DNA of 54,367 nt, from assembly GCA_041618535.1 (NCBI GenBank), contig JBFKFP010000002.1:1-54367 (forward strand), given 5' to 3'. Shown here in pieces: positions 34,145 through 43,312 of the stretch; position 1 is the first letter of the stretch, and every line of letters begins with the position of its first letter. The DNA is from SHLJ01 sp041618535. Lineage in GTDB: Bacteria; Bacteroidota; Bacteroidia; Flavobacteriales; Flavobacteriaceae. Position numbers and translations under genes: made by a program. The notes beneath the pieces are model-generated. The model was given only the letters and a program-made list of their open reading frames with translations, searched no databases and was not told where the DNA came from.

Positions 34145-34303
34145 TAAATCAGCGGGCAAGATAGCCAATTTCAATTTTAATTAAATGTTTTGCTCTTTGT
34201 TCTATCTACAAATTATACCAACAATTTATAGAACGAATTAGTATCTGTAAGCAATATTAGAAAGGTTCATAAAATTGTCAGGGCATGAGCCATTTTGATT
34301 AAA

Positions 34304-34322
34304 TAATGTTTAGGAAACATTA
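34304..34322. promoter_or_regulatory. Inverted repeat upstream of the porin-PiT genes
   Basis: TAATGTTT and AAACATTA form a perfect 8-bp inverted repeat with the 3-nt spacer AGG, 47 bp before the porin start. A near-match to the -7 element (CACTTTTG, 34341-34348) follows it. It could bind a regulator responding to phosphate, but no known pho box is recognised. Confidence 0.4.
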
Positions 34323-34368
34323 GATTAACATTTCTTTCGCACTTTTGCCTCGAAAAAAATTAAAATAA

Positions 34369-35556
34369 ATGAAACGATTCGTATTTCTATTAGCCATGAT
34401 TCTAACTTGCATGGCCGTACAAAGCCAGGTAATTGAAACATCTTCTTTCGGGAAGGGACTTCTGAACCTTCAGGGTAAGGACAGTTCATGGACAATGAAA
34501 TTAGGAGCCAGGATGCAAGTTCTCGGAATTGCCGGGTTTCAGGATGGCGAAAGTCCGGAATCTAACATGCTGGTTAGAAGGGCCAGGATCAAAATGGACG
34601 GCCATGCATTTTCCCCTAAATTAGAATACAAGATAGAGCTCGGGTTATCGAACCGCGATATTTCAGGAGTTTCTCCTTTTACGAGCAATGCGCCCAGGTA
34701 TATTCTCGATGCTGTAATCAAATATAACTTCTATGAAAACTTTGTTCTCTGGTTCGGTCAGACGAAACTCCCCGGTAACCGGGAGCGTGTGATCTCATCA
34801 GGAAATATGCAACAGGTTGATCGTTCACTGTTGAATTCACGCTTTAATATTGATCGTGACATGGGCTTTCAGCTCAGGCATCATATCGATGTTTCTGAAA
34901 ACTTCGTGATAAGGGAAATCTTTGCATTCTCTCAGGGAGAAGGAAGGAATATAACCACAGGAAACCTGGGTGGACATCAATACACCGGGAGAATCGAGAT
35001 CTTACCAATGGGTAACTTCATGAGCAAGGGAGATTATTCGGCATCAGACCTTAAACGAGAGCCAAAACCGAAACTGGCTGTTGGTATAACTTACGACCAT
35101 AACAATAACGCCGTAAAAACGAGGAGTAACCTGGGGTCTTATATGTCCAATGATACAGGATTTTATGAGACCAATATAAACACCTGGTTCGTTGACGGCA
35201 TGTTCAAATATCGCGGATTTAGTACTATGTTTGAGTATGCAGACAGGGTAGCCGATGACCCGGTAGCCAAAAACTCTGACGGATCGGAAACAGGAGCCAT
35301 TGTCCTGGTTGGAAAAGGGGTAAATATCCAGAGTGGATACCTGTTCAAGAACAATTTAGAGGTCTCAGGACGATACACTCATAATAATTTCGATGAAGGC
35401 GTTACCGGGAGGTCACCAGAAACCCAATATACATTAGGGTTGTCCAGATATTTCGTAGGTCATAAGCTCAAGGTTCAGACCGATGCAAGCCTGATGACCG
35501 TAAACGGCCAGGAAGACCAGTTTATGTATCGGCTTCAGGTCGATCTGCATTTCTAA
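34369..35556 (+). CDS. Phosphate-selective porin O/P-type outer-membrane protein
   Basis: The 395-aa product has a signal peptide (to about residue 20, AVQSQ) and a long beta-barrel. Porin O/P landmarks are MKLGARMQVLGIAG, RRARIKMDGHAFSPKLEYKI, and the NFVLWFGQTKLPGNRERV segment followed by MQQVDRSLLNSRFNIDRDMG. It ends in a terminal Phe (YRLQVDLHF), the usual barrel-insertion signal. It is followed after 67 bp by the PiT phosphate transporter, which supports phosphate or polyphosphate uptake across the outer membrane. Confidence 0.9.
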   Translation: MKRFVFLLAMILTCMAVQSQVIETSSFGKGLLNLQGKDSSWTMKLGARMQVLGIAGFQDGESPESNMLVRRARIKMDGHAFSPKLEYKIELGLSNRDISGVSPFTSNAPRYILDAVIKYNFYENFVLWFGQTKLPGNRERVISSGNMQQVDRSLLNSRFNIDRDMGFQLRHHIDVSENFVIREIFAFSQGEGRNITTGNLGGHQYTGRIEILPMGNFMSKGDYSASDLKREPKPKLAVGITYDHNNNAVKTRSNLGSYMSNDTGFYETNINTWFVDGMFKYRGFSTMFEYADRVADDPVAKNSDGSETGAIVLVGKGVNIQSGYLFKNNLEVSGRYTHNNFDEGVTGRSPETQYTLGLSRYFVGHKLKVQTDASLMTVNGQEDQFMYRLQVDLHF

Positions 35557-35623
35557 AAATAACAATTTAGTAACACCCTTTTAAATTGTTGAAATGATCT
35601 TTGCAGAACTAACTTTATAAATC

Positions 35624-37960
35624 ATGGAAAACATCTATCTCTTAATGATCATTGCCCTTGCCTTTCTTGCCGCTGCCGACCTAGTGGTTGGGGTAAGTAA
35701 TGACGCCGTTAATTTCCTAAATTCGGCGATTGGCTCAAAAGCGATTTCTTTTAAGAAAATAATGATAGTCGCGAGCCTGGGAATAGCCGTAGGGGCAATT
35801 TTTTCAAGCGGACTAATGGAGGTTGCCCGAAAAGGGATTTTTAACCCTGGGGAATTTATGTTCGATGAGATCATGATCATCTTTATGGCCGTCATGATCA
35901 CGGACATTTTACTTTTAGATTTTTTCAATACCATTGGAATGCCCACCTCGACAACGGTCTCAATCGTTTTTGAACTTTTGGGGGCCGCTGTGGTTATGGC
36001 ATTGCTGAAAATTGCTGATGACGGTGGTAGTTTTAGCGATCTGGTGAATTACATCAATACCACTAAGGCCACTCAGATCATCGGGGGGATCTTGCTCTCG
36101 GTGGTAGTGGCATTCTCGGTGGGTGCCGTGGTCCAATGGGTTTCCCGACTATTGCTTTCTTTTAACTTTGAAAGGAAAGCGAACTGGGTGGGAGCTATTT
36201 TTGGAGGCATAGCCCTCACGGCCATTACCTATTTTATTTTTATGAAAGGTATCAAAGGAACACCTTTTGCGGGAGAAACCTTCAGTATTACTGGTGGCGC
36301 AACCATCAAAGATTTTCTGGAAGCTCAGGTTTTACCAATTGTGGCTGTAAGTTTTGTTATTTGGTCGGTGATTTCATATCTGACCATTACTGTGTTGAAA
36401 TCTAACATATACAAGATTATCATCCTTGTCGGCACCTTTGCCCTTGCATTAGCTTTTGCAGGAAACGACCTGGTAAACTTTATCGGTGTCCCGATTGCAG
36501 CATGGCAGTCATACGATGCCTGGGCTGCCTCTGGCCTTGCACCCGATGCTTTCAGTATGGATGTCCTTGCTTCGAAAGTTCCCACTCCTACATTTTTCCT
36601 CGTGATTGCGGGGGGAATCATGGTAGTGACCTTATGGCTTTCGAAAAAAGCGCGTTATGTAACCCAGACGGAAATCAACCTCTCAAGAGAAGGTGAGGCG
36701 CGTGAGCGTTTCAATCCTAACTGGTTCTCAAGAGGTTTGGTTCAACTGGCAATGGGATCCGGACAAATGGCCAATAATGTGTTACCCCGAAGCTGGAAGG
36801 CTAAAATTGACCGGCAATTTGAAAAACCGGTTATCCGGATCTCCAAAGACCGGGCACATGAACTTCCCGCCTTCGACATGGTACGGGCAGCAGTCAACTT
36901 AATGGTTGCCAGCGTTCTTATTTCCATCGCAACATCTATGAAACTTCCCCTCTCCACGACATATGTAACCTTTATGGTAGCCATGGGTACCTCACTTGCC
37001 GATAAGGCCTGGGGCTCAGAAAGTGCCGTATACCGCGTGGCCGGAGTTTTAAATGTCATTGGCGGTTGGTTCTTTACCGCACTTATCGCATTTATCGCTG
37101 CCGGGGCTATCGTATACCTAATGACACTAAACTTCCCGGTTATGGTTGCTGTTCTTCTTCTTCTGGCCATTCTTTTGCTTGTGAGGAATTACATATCCCA
37201 TAATAAAATGAATCAGGAGGCCAAGGCGGAAGATCGATTGATTAGGGCGGAAAGCAGCTCAATTCAAGGAGTTATTCATGAGAGTGCGGCAAACATTTCC
37301 AACGTAGTTAAAAGAAGTAATAAAATTTACTCCAATGCAATGCGTGGCCTTGCTTTCCAGGATCTTTCAGAATTATCGAAAAACCAGAAACAGGTAACTA
37401 AATTGTCGAATGAGATAGATGATTTAAGGGATAATATCTTCTTCTTTATCAAAAACCTTGATGATTCTTCGGTTGGAGCAAGTAATTTTTACATCAACAT
37501 TCTCGGATATCTTCAAGATATGACCCAATCACTGGAGTTGATCTCTAAGGTGAGTCATAAACATATTAACAATAAACACAAGAAGCTTAAGTTAAGTCAG
37601 ATCAGGGAACTCAGAGAACTGGACGATCGTATGGAATTACTTCTCAAGGATACAAAGGCCGCATTTGATTCCAGGTCATTTGAAAAAATCGGTGATATTC
37701 TTGCGGGTAAAAAAGAGATATATGATCTCGTTAACGAAAAGATCCAAAAACAGGTTGAACGAACACGTACTGAAGAATCAAGTCCGAAGAACACAACGCT
37801 TTACTTCAGTATTTTACTGGAAACAAAAGATTTACTGAATTCAACCATGAATCTTTTACAGGAATATTATAATCATCATGATATATCTGTTAAGCCGGCT
37901 ACGATCATCGCTGAACAGGACGAGAGCTCAGAGGGAGACAACCCAGAGACAAAGGAGTAA
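35624..37960 (+). CDS. PiT-family inorganic phosphate transporter fused to a PhoU-like domain
   Basis: This 778-aa inner-membrane phosphate transporter has about ten helices. The PiT signature repeats are GVSNDAVNFLNSAIGSKA near residue 24 and FAGNDLVNFIGVPIAAW near residue 283. A C-terminal helical region from about 540 to 760, after RNYISHNKMNQEAKAEDRLI, resembles PhoU-like (DUF47-type) domains, and the tail is acidic. Such fusions are common in Bacteroidetes. A long 9-bp inverted repeat (35561-35569 / 35582-35590) lies in the gap after the porin gene. The gene is closed by the terminator at 37981-38012. Confidence 0.92.
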   Translation: MENIYLLMIIALAFLAAADLVVGVSNDAVNFLNSAIGSKAISFKKIMIVASLGIAVGAIFSSGLMEVARKGIFNPGEFMFDEIMIIFMAVMITDILLLDFFNTIGMPTSTTVSIVFELLGAAVVMALLKIADDGGSFSDLVNYINTTKATQIIGGILLSVVVAFSVGAVVQWVSRLLLSFNFERKANWVGAIFGGIALTAITYFIFMKGIKGTPFAGETFSITGGATIKDFLEAQVLPIVAVSFVIWSVISYLTITVLKSNIYKIIILVGTFALALAFAGNDLVNFIGVPIAAWQSYDAWAASGLAPDAFSMDVLASKVPTPTFFLVIAGGIMVVTLWLSKKARYVTQTEINLSREGEARERFNPNWFSRGLVQLAMGSGQMANNVLPRSWKAKIDRQFEKPVIRISKDRAHELPAFDMVRAAVNLMVASVLISIATSMKLPLSTTYVTFMVAMGTSLADKAWGSESAVYRVAGVLNVIGGWFFTALIAFIAAGAIVYLMTLNFPVMVAVLLLLAILLLVRNYISHNKMNQEAKAEDRLIRAESSSIQGVIHESAANISNVVKRSNKIYSNAMRGLAFQDLSELSKNQKQVTKLSNEIDDLRDNIFFFIKNLDDSSVGASNFYINILGYLQDMTQSLELISKVSHKHINNKHKKLKLSQIRELRELDDRMELLLKDTKAAFDSRSFEKIGDILAGKKEIYDLVNEKIQKQVERTRTEESSPKNTTLYFSILLETKDLLNSTMNLLQEYYNHHDISVKPATIIAEQDESSEGDNPETKE

Positions 37961-37980
37961 GATTCTCATTTATTCTCAAT

Positions 37981-38012
37981 AAAAAAAAGCGCTTTTTCAG
38001 GCGCTTTTTTTT
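37981..38012. terminator. Bidirectional terminator between the PiT and Na+/Pi genes
   Basis: AAAAAAAAGCGC pairs over 12 bp with GCGCTTTTTTTT around the 8-nt loop 37993-38000. The stop codon of the minus-strand Na+/Pi gene lies within this loop, so the hairpin doubles as coding sequence for that gene's last residues. Confidence 0.88.
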
Positions 38013-39757
38013 ATGTTTTCAGTATCCAGTAAGGAATCTTTCTTTCCATATAATAACTCAGCCACTTCTATTAATTTTTTGATCATATCATTGACGTTGT
38101 CCGAATCATTCAACAGGGAAGAAGCCATGTCATTCGTTATCAAATCCTTTCTGATCAGGTAATCTATTCTTTTACTTCCCTCGAAAATATTAATCCTGGC
38201 TTCCTCCTTCATACTCTTTAACTTCTCGTAATAGAGCTCATTCTCCTTTTCTTTTCTGAACAGATATATTATCCGGAGAACTTTCACCACACGTTTTCGC
38301 AACCGGTCATATTCCTTTTGAATATGATCGTTGTCTGAGCCGAGATATTGCGTCACATTTCGACTTAATTCATGAACATGCCTTAATATTTCAACCATTT
38401 TCCTGTTGGCAATCTTAACTTCCGAGATTCTGTGGTTCTCGATTTCATTTAAAACGAGTTTACTCTGTGCTTTAGCGGCATAACTGATTATTTTTCCATA
38501 GATGTTCTTCACCTTAAGCAAATACATTTCCCTCACATCCAAATTGAATTGTTCCGTCGATTTTTTAACCACCTTTTTTGGTTTAATATCCGACTTAATG
38601 TCTTCCCTATGAATATTCAGGGCATGGGCAACGATCAAGAAAACAGCATTTTTAAAAAGGTATTTCGTTTCATTCACCAGGGCTGAAATAGCTGTTTCAG
38701 GATAACTCAAAACATCGTGCATCAGGTATTTTGGTTCATCTATTTCCATTTCAGGTTCCGAAGTTTCGGGTATAATGCGTTTAACAAGACGGGCAATAGG
38801 ATTTATAAACCAAATCAGGATAAATGAATTGATTAGGTTGAAGGTAGTATGGAACATTGAAATGGCAACAGGAATAGCAGCAGCGTTTAAATAAGGCGAT
38901 TCCGAACCCATATTCTGTGTAATCCAACTCACCATCCTCAGGAAGGGATAGAACATTACGAGCATCCAGACCACGCCAATTATATTGAATACAAGGTGGG
39001 CCCTTGCCGCTCGTTTTGCCTGGTAATTTGAGACAAATGCTGCAATATTGGCGGTAATGGTAGTCCCGATGTTTTCACCCAAAACCATGGCAGCTGCCAT
39101 TTCAAAAGGGATCCATCCCTCCGCGGTCATGATAAGCGTGAGGGCCATTGTGGCACTGGAGGACTGAACAAGAACGGTAAGTAAGGTCCCAATCAGTAAA
39201 AACAAAAGTATGCTCAGATAACCCATGTCCGTATACCGGGATAAGAACTCAAGGATACCAGGATTGCCTTTGATGTCAGGCATGGCCTCCTTCAAAAATT
39301 GCAAACCGATAAATAGCAGGGCAAATCCGATTATAAAATTCCCCCAGTAATTTGCTTTTTTCCCCTTTGAAAATGTAAAGGCAAAGCCTAATCCAACCAA
39401 GGGAAGGGCTATGGTGCTCATACTGACTTTAAAACCAAGGATGGTTATCAGCCAGGCTGTGATAGTGGTTCCTATGTTGGCCCCCATAATAACACTTATA
39501 GCTTCGGTTAGTGTCAATAATCCGGCATTGGTAAAACTGACCACCATAATGGAGGTGGCTGATGAAGATTGGATTATTGAGGTAATCAGAAAACCCGTAA
39601 ACAGCCCGAAAAACCTGTTAGAGGTCATGGATGCCAGAAAAGTACGTAAGCGGTTTCCTGCCAGGCTGACAAGGGCATCACTCATAAATTTCATTCCGAA
39701 GAGAAAAATTCCAAGTGCACCAATGAGTTGCATGAATTCAAATATCCCGTATTTCAT
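37997..39757 (-). CDS. Na+/phosphate cotransporter (PNaS/NptA-like) with PhoU-like domain
   Basis: This 586-aa transporter has two inverted repeats, each with the family motif QSSSAT (TSIIQSSSATSIMVVS and VLVQSSSATMALTLIM) followed by GANIGTTITAW and GENIGTTITAN. About nine helices fill residues 1-330. A helical, charged PhoU-like C-terminal region spans about 360-575. It faces the PiT gene tail to tail. The two transporters probably serve different phosphate or sodium conditions; the direction of this one cannot be told. Confidence 0.92.
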   Translation of the reverse strand: MKYGIFEFMQLIGALGIFLFGMKFMSDALVSLAGNRLRTFLASMTSNRFFGLFTGFLITSIIQSSSATSIMVVSFTNAGLLTLTEAISVIMGANIGTTITAWLITILGFKVSMSTIALPLVGLGFAFTFSKGKKANYWGNFIIGFALLFIGLQFLKEAMPDIKGNPGILEFLSRYTDMGYLSILLFLLIGTLLTVLVQSSSATMALTLIMTAEGWIPFEMAAAMVLGENIGTTITANIAAFVSNYQAKRAARAHLVFNIIGVVWMLVMFYPFLRMVSWITQNMGSESPYLNAAAIPVAISMFHTTFNLINSFILIWFINPIARLVKRIIPETSEPEMEIDEPKYLMHDVLSYPETAISALVNETKYLFKNAVFLIVAHALNIHREDIKSDIKPKKVVKKSTEQFNLDVREMYLLKVKNIYGKIISYAAKAQSKLVLNEIENHRISEVKIANRKMVEILRHVHELSRNVTQYLGSDNDHIQKEYDRLRKRVVKVLRIIYLFRKEKENELYYEKLKSMKEEARINIFEGSKRIDYLIRKDLITNDMASSLLNDSDNVNDMIKKLIEVAELLYGKKDSLLDTENIKKSA

Positions 39758-39872
39758 AAATTAAGAAGCCTTATCCTGATTAAAACTAAATATTTTTTCC
39801 AGACCAGTTATAGCATAGTCATTTTTCTTTTTATTGATTTGTTTAACTTGTTGGAAATTTAGTTCCTTTCTT

Positions 39873-40589
39873 ATGCTTTACAAAGCTTTCCTTTTAATCA
39901 CCGTCGGGTGTTTATTCAGCTGTCAAAACTCTCATGATGCCAATCAATTGCTGAACCAATCTATCTCCTACCATGACCCGGAAAACAATTGGTCCAATTT
40001 CGCTGACAGCCTGAAGGTAATAATGGAAAGCCCGGGCCGGCCCAGTAGAACCAGCCATATTTATATTGACCTGCCTAATGATGAGTTCTATTTAAAGGCA
40101 ATTCGTGATTCGGTTCAAATGGAAAGCCTGCTAAAAAGAGACAGCTGTAAGTTAAAGCTTAACGGTTCTGAAATTTTTAGCCAGGAAGAAGCGGAAGCTT
40201 ACAACTTGAATTGCGAACGGGCCGGGATGTACAAGAATTACTATACTTACCTGTATGGCCTCCCAATGAAACTGAGGGATGAAGGCACCCTTATAACGCC
40301 GGTAGCAGAAACCAGGGAGTTTATGGGAAAAACTTACAACGTGGTTGAAGTTAGATATGATCCGGAAACAGGATCGGATATCTGGTATTTCTATTTCGAT
40401 ACTGAAACCCATGCCATGGAAGTCTATCAATTCTTTAAAACGGATGATTCTGGAAAGAAAGATCCCGATAGCGGAGAATACATAATTCTAGAAGGTATGA
40501 GCGTGATTTCCGGTATCAAAATGCCAAAAACAAGGACCTGGTATTACAACAAAGACAATAAGCTTTTAGGGGCCGATGTCCTTCAATAA
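39873..40589 (+). CDS. DUF6503-like lipoprotein
   Basis: This 238-aa lipoprotein starts MLYKAFLLITVGCLFSCQNSH at ATG 39873 (lipobox Cys C17); the frame opens earlier with TTG at 39834. The body (HIYIDLPNDEFYLKAIRD, YLYGLPMKLRDEGT, YNVVEVRYDPETGSDIWYFYFD) has the look of the DUF6503 family found across Bacteroidetes, with an outer-membrane-lipoprotein-carrier-like beta fold. Function is unknown. It is followed directly by a terminator shared with nrdA. Confidence 0.8.
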   Translation: MLYKAFLLITVGCLFSCQNSHDANQLLNQSISYHDPENNWSNFADSLKVIMESPGRPSRTSHIYIDLPNDEFYLKAIRDSVQMESLLKRDSCKLKLNGSEIFSQEEAEAYNLNCERAGMYKNYYTYLYGLPMKLRDEGTLITPVAETREFMGKTYNVVEVRYDPETGSDIWYFYFDTETHAMEVYQFFKTDDSGKKDPDSGEYIILEGMSVISGIKMPKTRTWYYNKDNKLLGADVLQ

Positions 40590-40614
40590 AAAACGCCCTT
40601 TTCAGGGCGTTTTT
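40589..40614. terminator. Bidirectional terminator between the DUF6503-like gene and nrdA
   Basis: AAAAACGCCCT pairs over 11 bp with AGGGCGTTTTT around the loop TTTC. It starts at the last base of the lipoprotein stop codon and ends 22 bp before the nrdA stop. Confidence 0.92.
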
Positions 40615-40635
40615 CATATTTAACACTTAAAACAA

Positions 40636-43122
40636 TTAAGATCCGCACATCAGGCAATCATCTCCTTCAGACTCTTTAGCCTGCTCGATGAGAGCTTTCA
40701 TTTCTTCCGGTGAAAGCGGCTCAACCTCTTCCTGGGTTTCCTGGGCGAACTTTTCTGCCGTTTTCGCCGCTTTTTGCTGTTTTTGGGCGATTAGCTGCTC
40801 GGTTTTTGCAGCTGGTTCAATCTCAACTGTGGCAGCAACAGGTTGAGATTTCTTTTTATTATCAAGCGTGAACTTGATCGCGTCCACGGCGCTTTTTGTC
40901 CTGAGGTAATACATCCCTGTTTTCAGTCCGCTCTTCCAGGCATAAAAGTGCATGGACGTCAGTTTTGCCATTGTTGCGCCTTCCATGAACAAGTTGAGTG
41001 ACTGCGACTGGTCAATAAAATAACCCCGTTGTCTCGACATATCGATTATGTCCTTCATGCTGAGTTCCCAAACCGTGCGGTATAGTTCTTTGATCTCATC
41101 AGGGATGTTCTCAATACTTTGGACCGACCCATTAGCCCTCATGATCTCCTGCTTGAGGTTCTCATTCCATAAGCCTAAATCTACCAGGTCTTCAAGAAGA
41201 TGTTTATTCACAACTATGAACTCCCCCGACAATACTCGCCTTGTATAGATATTGGATGTATACGGTTCAAAACACTCGTTGTTACCGAGGATCTGAGATG
41301 TGCTTGCCGTCGGCATCGGCGCAACAAGCAATGAATTTCGGACACCGTGTTTAACCACTTTCTTTCTTAATTTTGCCCAATCCCATCTGCCACTCAGGGA
41401 TTCTTCATCAACATTCCACAGGTTATGCTGGAATTGACCTTCACTTATTGGTGACCCCTCATAGGTTTCATAGGTCCCGTCCTTCTGTGCTTCCTCCATA
41501 GAGGCGGTTACGGCAGCATAATAAAGGGTTTCGAAAATATCCTGATTGAGTTGTTTGGCCTCTTCACAGGTAAAGGGTAAACGCAGTTTGATAAAGGTGT
41601 CTGCCAGACCCTGTACACCGAGTCCGATGGGTCGGTGCCTCATGTTAGATCGTTTGGCTTCGGGGACAGGATAGTAATTTCTGTCTATTACCTTGTTAAG
41701 GTTTTTGGTCACCCTCTTTGTAATACGGAACAATTCCTTATGATCGAATTCCCCGTTTTTCACAAACATCGGAAGTGCGATGGAAGCAAGATTACATACA
41801 GCGATCTCGTCAGGCGAAGTAAACTCAAGAATTTCAGTACAGAGGTTTGAGGAACGGATCGTTCCCAGGTTTTTCTGATTCGATTTACGGTTAGCGGCAT
41901 CCTTATAGAGCATATAAGGCGTCCCGGTTTCTATCTGGGATTCCAGGATCTTTTCCCAAAGCTCGCGGGCCTTTATGGTCTTACGCCCTTTTCCTTCTTC
42001 CTCATATCTTGTGTATAGCGCATCAAATTCCTCGCTATGCGTATCAGGCAATCCGGGGCATTCATTCGGACACATCAGAGTCCAGTGACCGTCTTCCTGA
42101 ACTCTTTTCATAAACAGATCCGGCACCCACATGGCATAGAAAAGGTCCCTTGCCCTCATTTCTTCCTTCCCATGATTCTTTTTTAATTCAAGGAATTCAA
42201 AGATGTCGGCATGCCAGGGCTCCATATAGATGGCAAAGCTTCCTTTTCGCTTTCCGCCTCCCTGGTCAACATATCTGGCTGTATCATTGAAAACCCTCAA
42301 CATGGGTACGATTCCATTACTGGTACCATTTGTTCCAGCGATATAACTGCCAGTTGCCCTGATATTGTGGATAGACAAACCGATTCCCCCTGCTGACTGA
42401 GATATCTTGGCAGTTTGTTTAAGGGTGTCATATATCCCGTCTATGCTGTCTTCCTTCATCGTAAGAAGGAAGCAAGACGACATCTGGGGTTTCGGAGTTC
42501 CTGAGTTGAAAAGGGTTGGGGTTGCGTGTGTAAAGTATTTTTTCGACATGAGCTCATAGGTCTCGATGGCCGAGTCCAGGTCCTCGAGATGAATGCCGAT
42601 AGCCACACGCATCAACATATGCTGAGGACGCTCTGCTATCTGTCCGTTGATTTTCAGAAGATAGGAGCGTTCAAGGGTTTTAAACCCAAAGTAATCGTAA
42701 CCGAAATCCCTGTTGTAAATAATAGTTGAATCGAGCAGGTCTTTGTTGTCCATTATGATCTTATACACCTCATCGGAGAGAAGAGGCGCTTTTTTACCCG
42801 TTCTCGGATTGATGTAGGTATAAAGATCATGCATGACCTCGCTGAAACTCTTCTTGGTGTTCTTATGCAGGTTAGATACCGAGATCCTTGCGGCCAGCTT
42901 CGCATAATCAGGATGCTGTGTGGTCATGGTAGCAGCAATTTCGGCGGCGAGATTATCCAGCTCACTGGTGGTAACACCATCATACAAGCCTTCGATGACC
43001 CGCATCGCAACTTTAACCGGATCTACCAGGTCACTTAGTCCATAACATAGTTTTCGAACCCTGGAAGTGATCTTGTCGAACATGATGGGTTCTTTTCGGC
43101 CGTCTCGTTTTACAACATACAT
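40636..43122 (-). CDS. nrdA: Class I ribonucleotide reductase alpha subunit
   Basis: This subunit reduces ribonucleoside diphosphates to deoxy forms with NrdB. I chose ATG 43122 (MYVVKRDGRKEPIMFDKITS), giving 828 aa; the frame extends 9 codons upstream. An ATP-cone occupies about residues 1-90, so overall activity should be controlled by ATP/dATP. Catalytic-barrel motifs are SSCFLLTMKEDSIDGIYDTL, AGGIGLSIHNIRATGSYI and NLCTEILEF. The C-terminal tail is a lysine/glutamine/alanine-rich linker (about 745-810) ending with the redox pair CLMCGS. nrdB lies 190 bp upstream on the same strand. Confidence 0.96.
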   Translation of the reverse strand: MYVVKRDGRKEPIMFDKITSRVRKLCYGLSDLVDPVKVAMRVIEGLYDGVTTSELDNLAAEIAATMTTQHPDYAKLAARISVSNLHKNTKKSFSEVMHDLYTYINPRTGKKAPLLSDEVYKIIMDNKDLLDSTIIYNRDFGYDYFGFKTLERSYLLKINGQIAERPQHMLMRVAIGIHLEDLDSAIETYELMSKKYFTHATPTLFNSGTPKPQMSSCFLLTMKEDSIDGIYDTLKQTAKISQSAGGIGLSIHNIRATGSYIAGTNGTSNGIVPMLRVFNDTARYVDQGGGKRKGSFAIYMEPWHADIFEFLELKKNHGKEEMRARDLFYAMWVPDLFMKRVQEDGHWTLMCPNECPGLPDTHSEEFDALYTRYEEEGKGRKTIKARELWEKILESQIETGTPYMLYKDAANRKSNQKNLGTIRSSNLCTEILEFTSPDEIAVCNLASIALPMFVKNGEFDHKELFRITKRVTKNLNKVIDRNYYPVPEAKRSNMRHRPIGLGVQGLADTFIKLRLPFTCEEAKQLNQDIFETLYYAAVTASMEEAQKDGTYETYEGSPISEGQFQHNLWNVDEESLSGRWDWAKLRKKVVKHGVRNSLLVAPMPTASTSQILGNNECFEPYTSNIYTRRVLSGEFIVVNKHLLEDLVDLGLWNENLKQEIMRANGSVQSIENIPDEIKELYRTVWELSMKDIIDMSRQRGYFIDQSQSLNLFMEGATMAKLTSMHFYAWKSGLKTGMYYLRTKSAVDAIKFTLDNKKKSQPVAATVEIEPAAKTEQLIAQKQQKAAKTAEKFAQETQEEVEPLSPEEMKALIEQAKESEGDDCLMCGS

Positions 43123-43257
43123 AGTGTTAATTAGTTTTTGTCTTCCCAATTCTAAAAACCGGGAAAGGGATTAGTTAGTTAGCAAAAGATTATGAAGCAA
43201 AACGAGGCATCATAATCCTCACAATATGTTTGGTTATTGGTTCGTCAATGGTTCAAA

Positions 43258-43276
43258 TCTTAACCACAGGTTAAGA
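43258..43276. promoter_or_regulatory. Inverted repeat between nrdB and nrdA
   Basis: TCTTAACC and GGTTAAGA form a perfect 8-bp inverted repeat with the spacer ACA, 36 bp after the nrdB stop. With no T-tract it is not a good terminator, so it may be a regulatory site or an RNA hairpin that sets the NrdA:NrdB ratio. Confidence 0.4.
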
Positions 43277-43312
43277 CAGCCAGGACATGGTCTGTAAATT
43301 CAATGGTTCCGA

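Noticed and set aside
36742..37170. 142-aa minus-strand frame inside the PiT gene
   Set aside because: Antisense shadow of membrane-protein codons; no features of its own.
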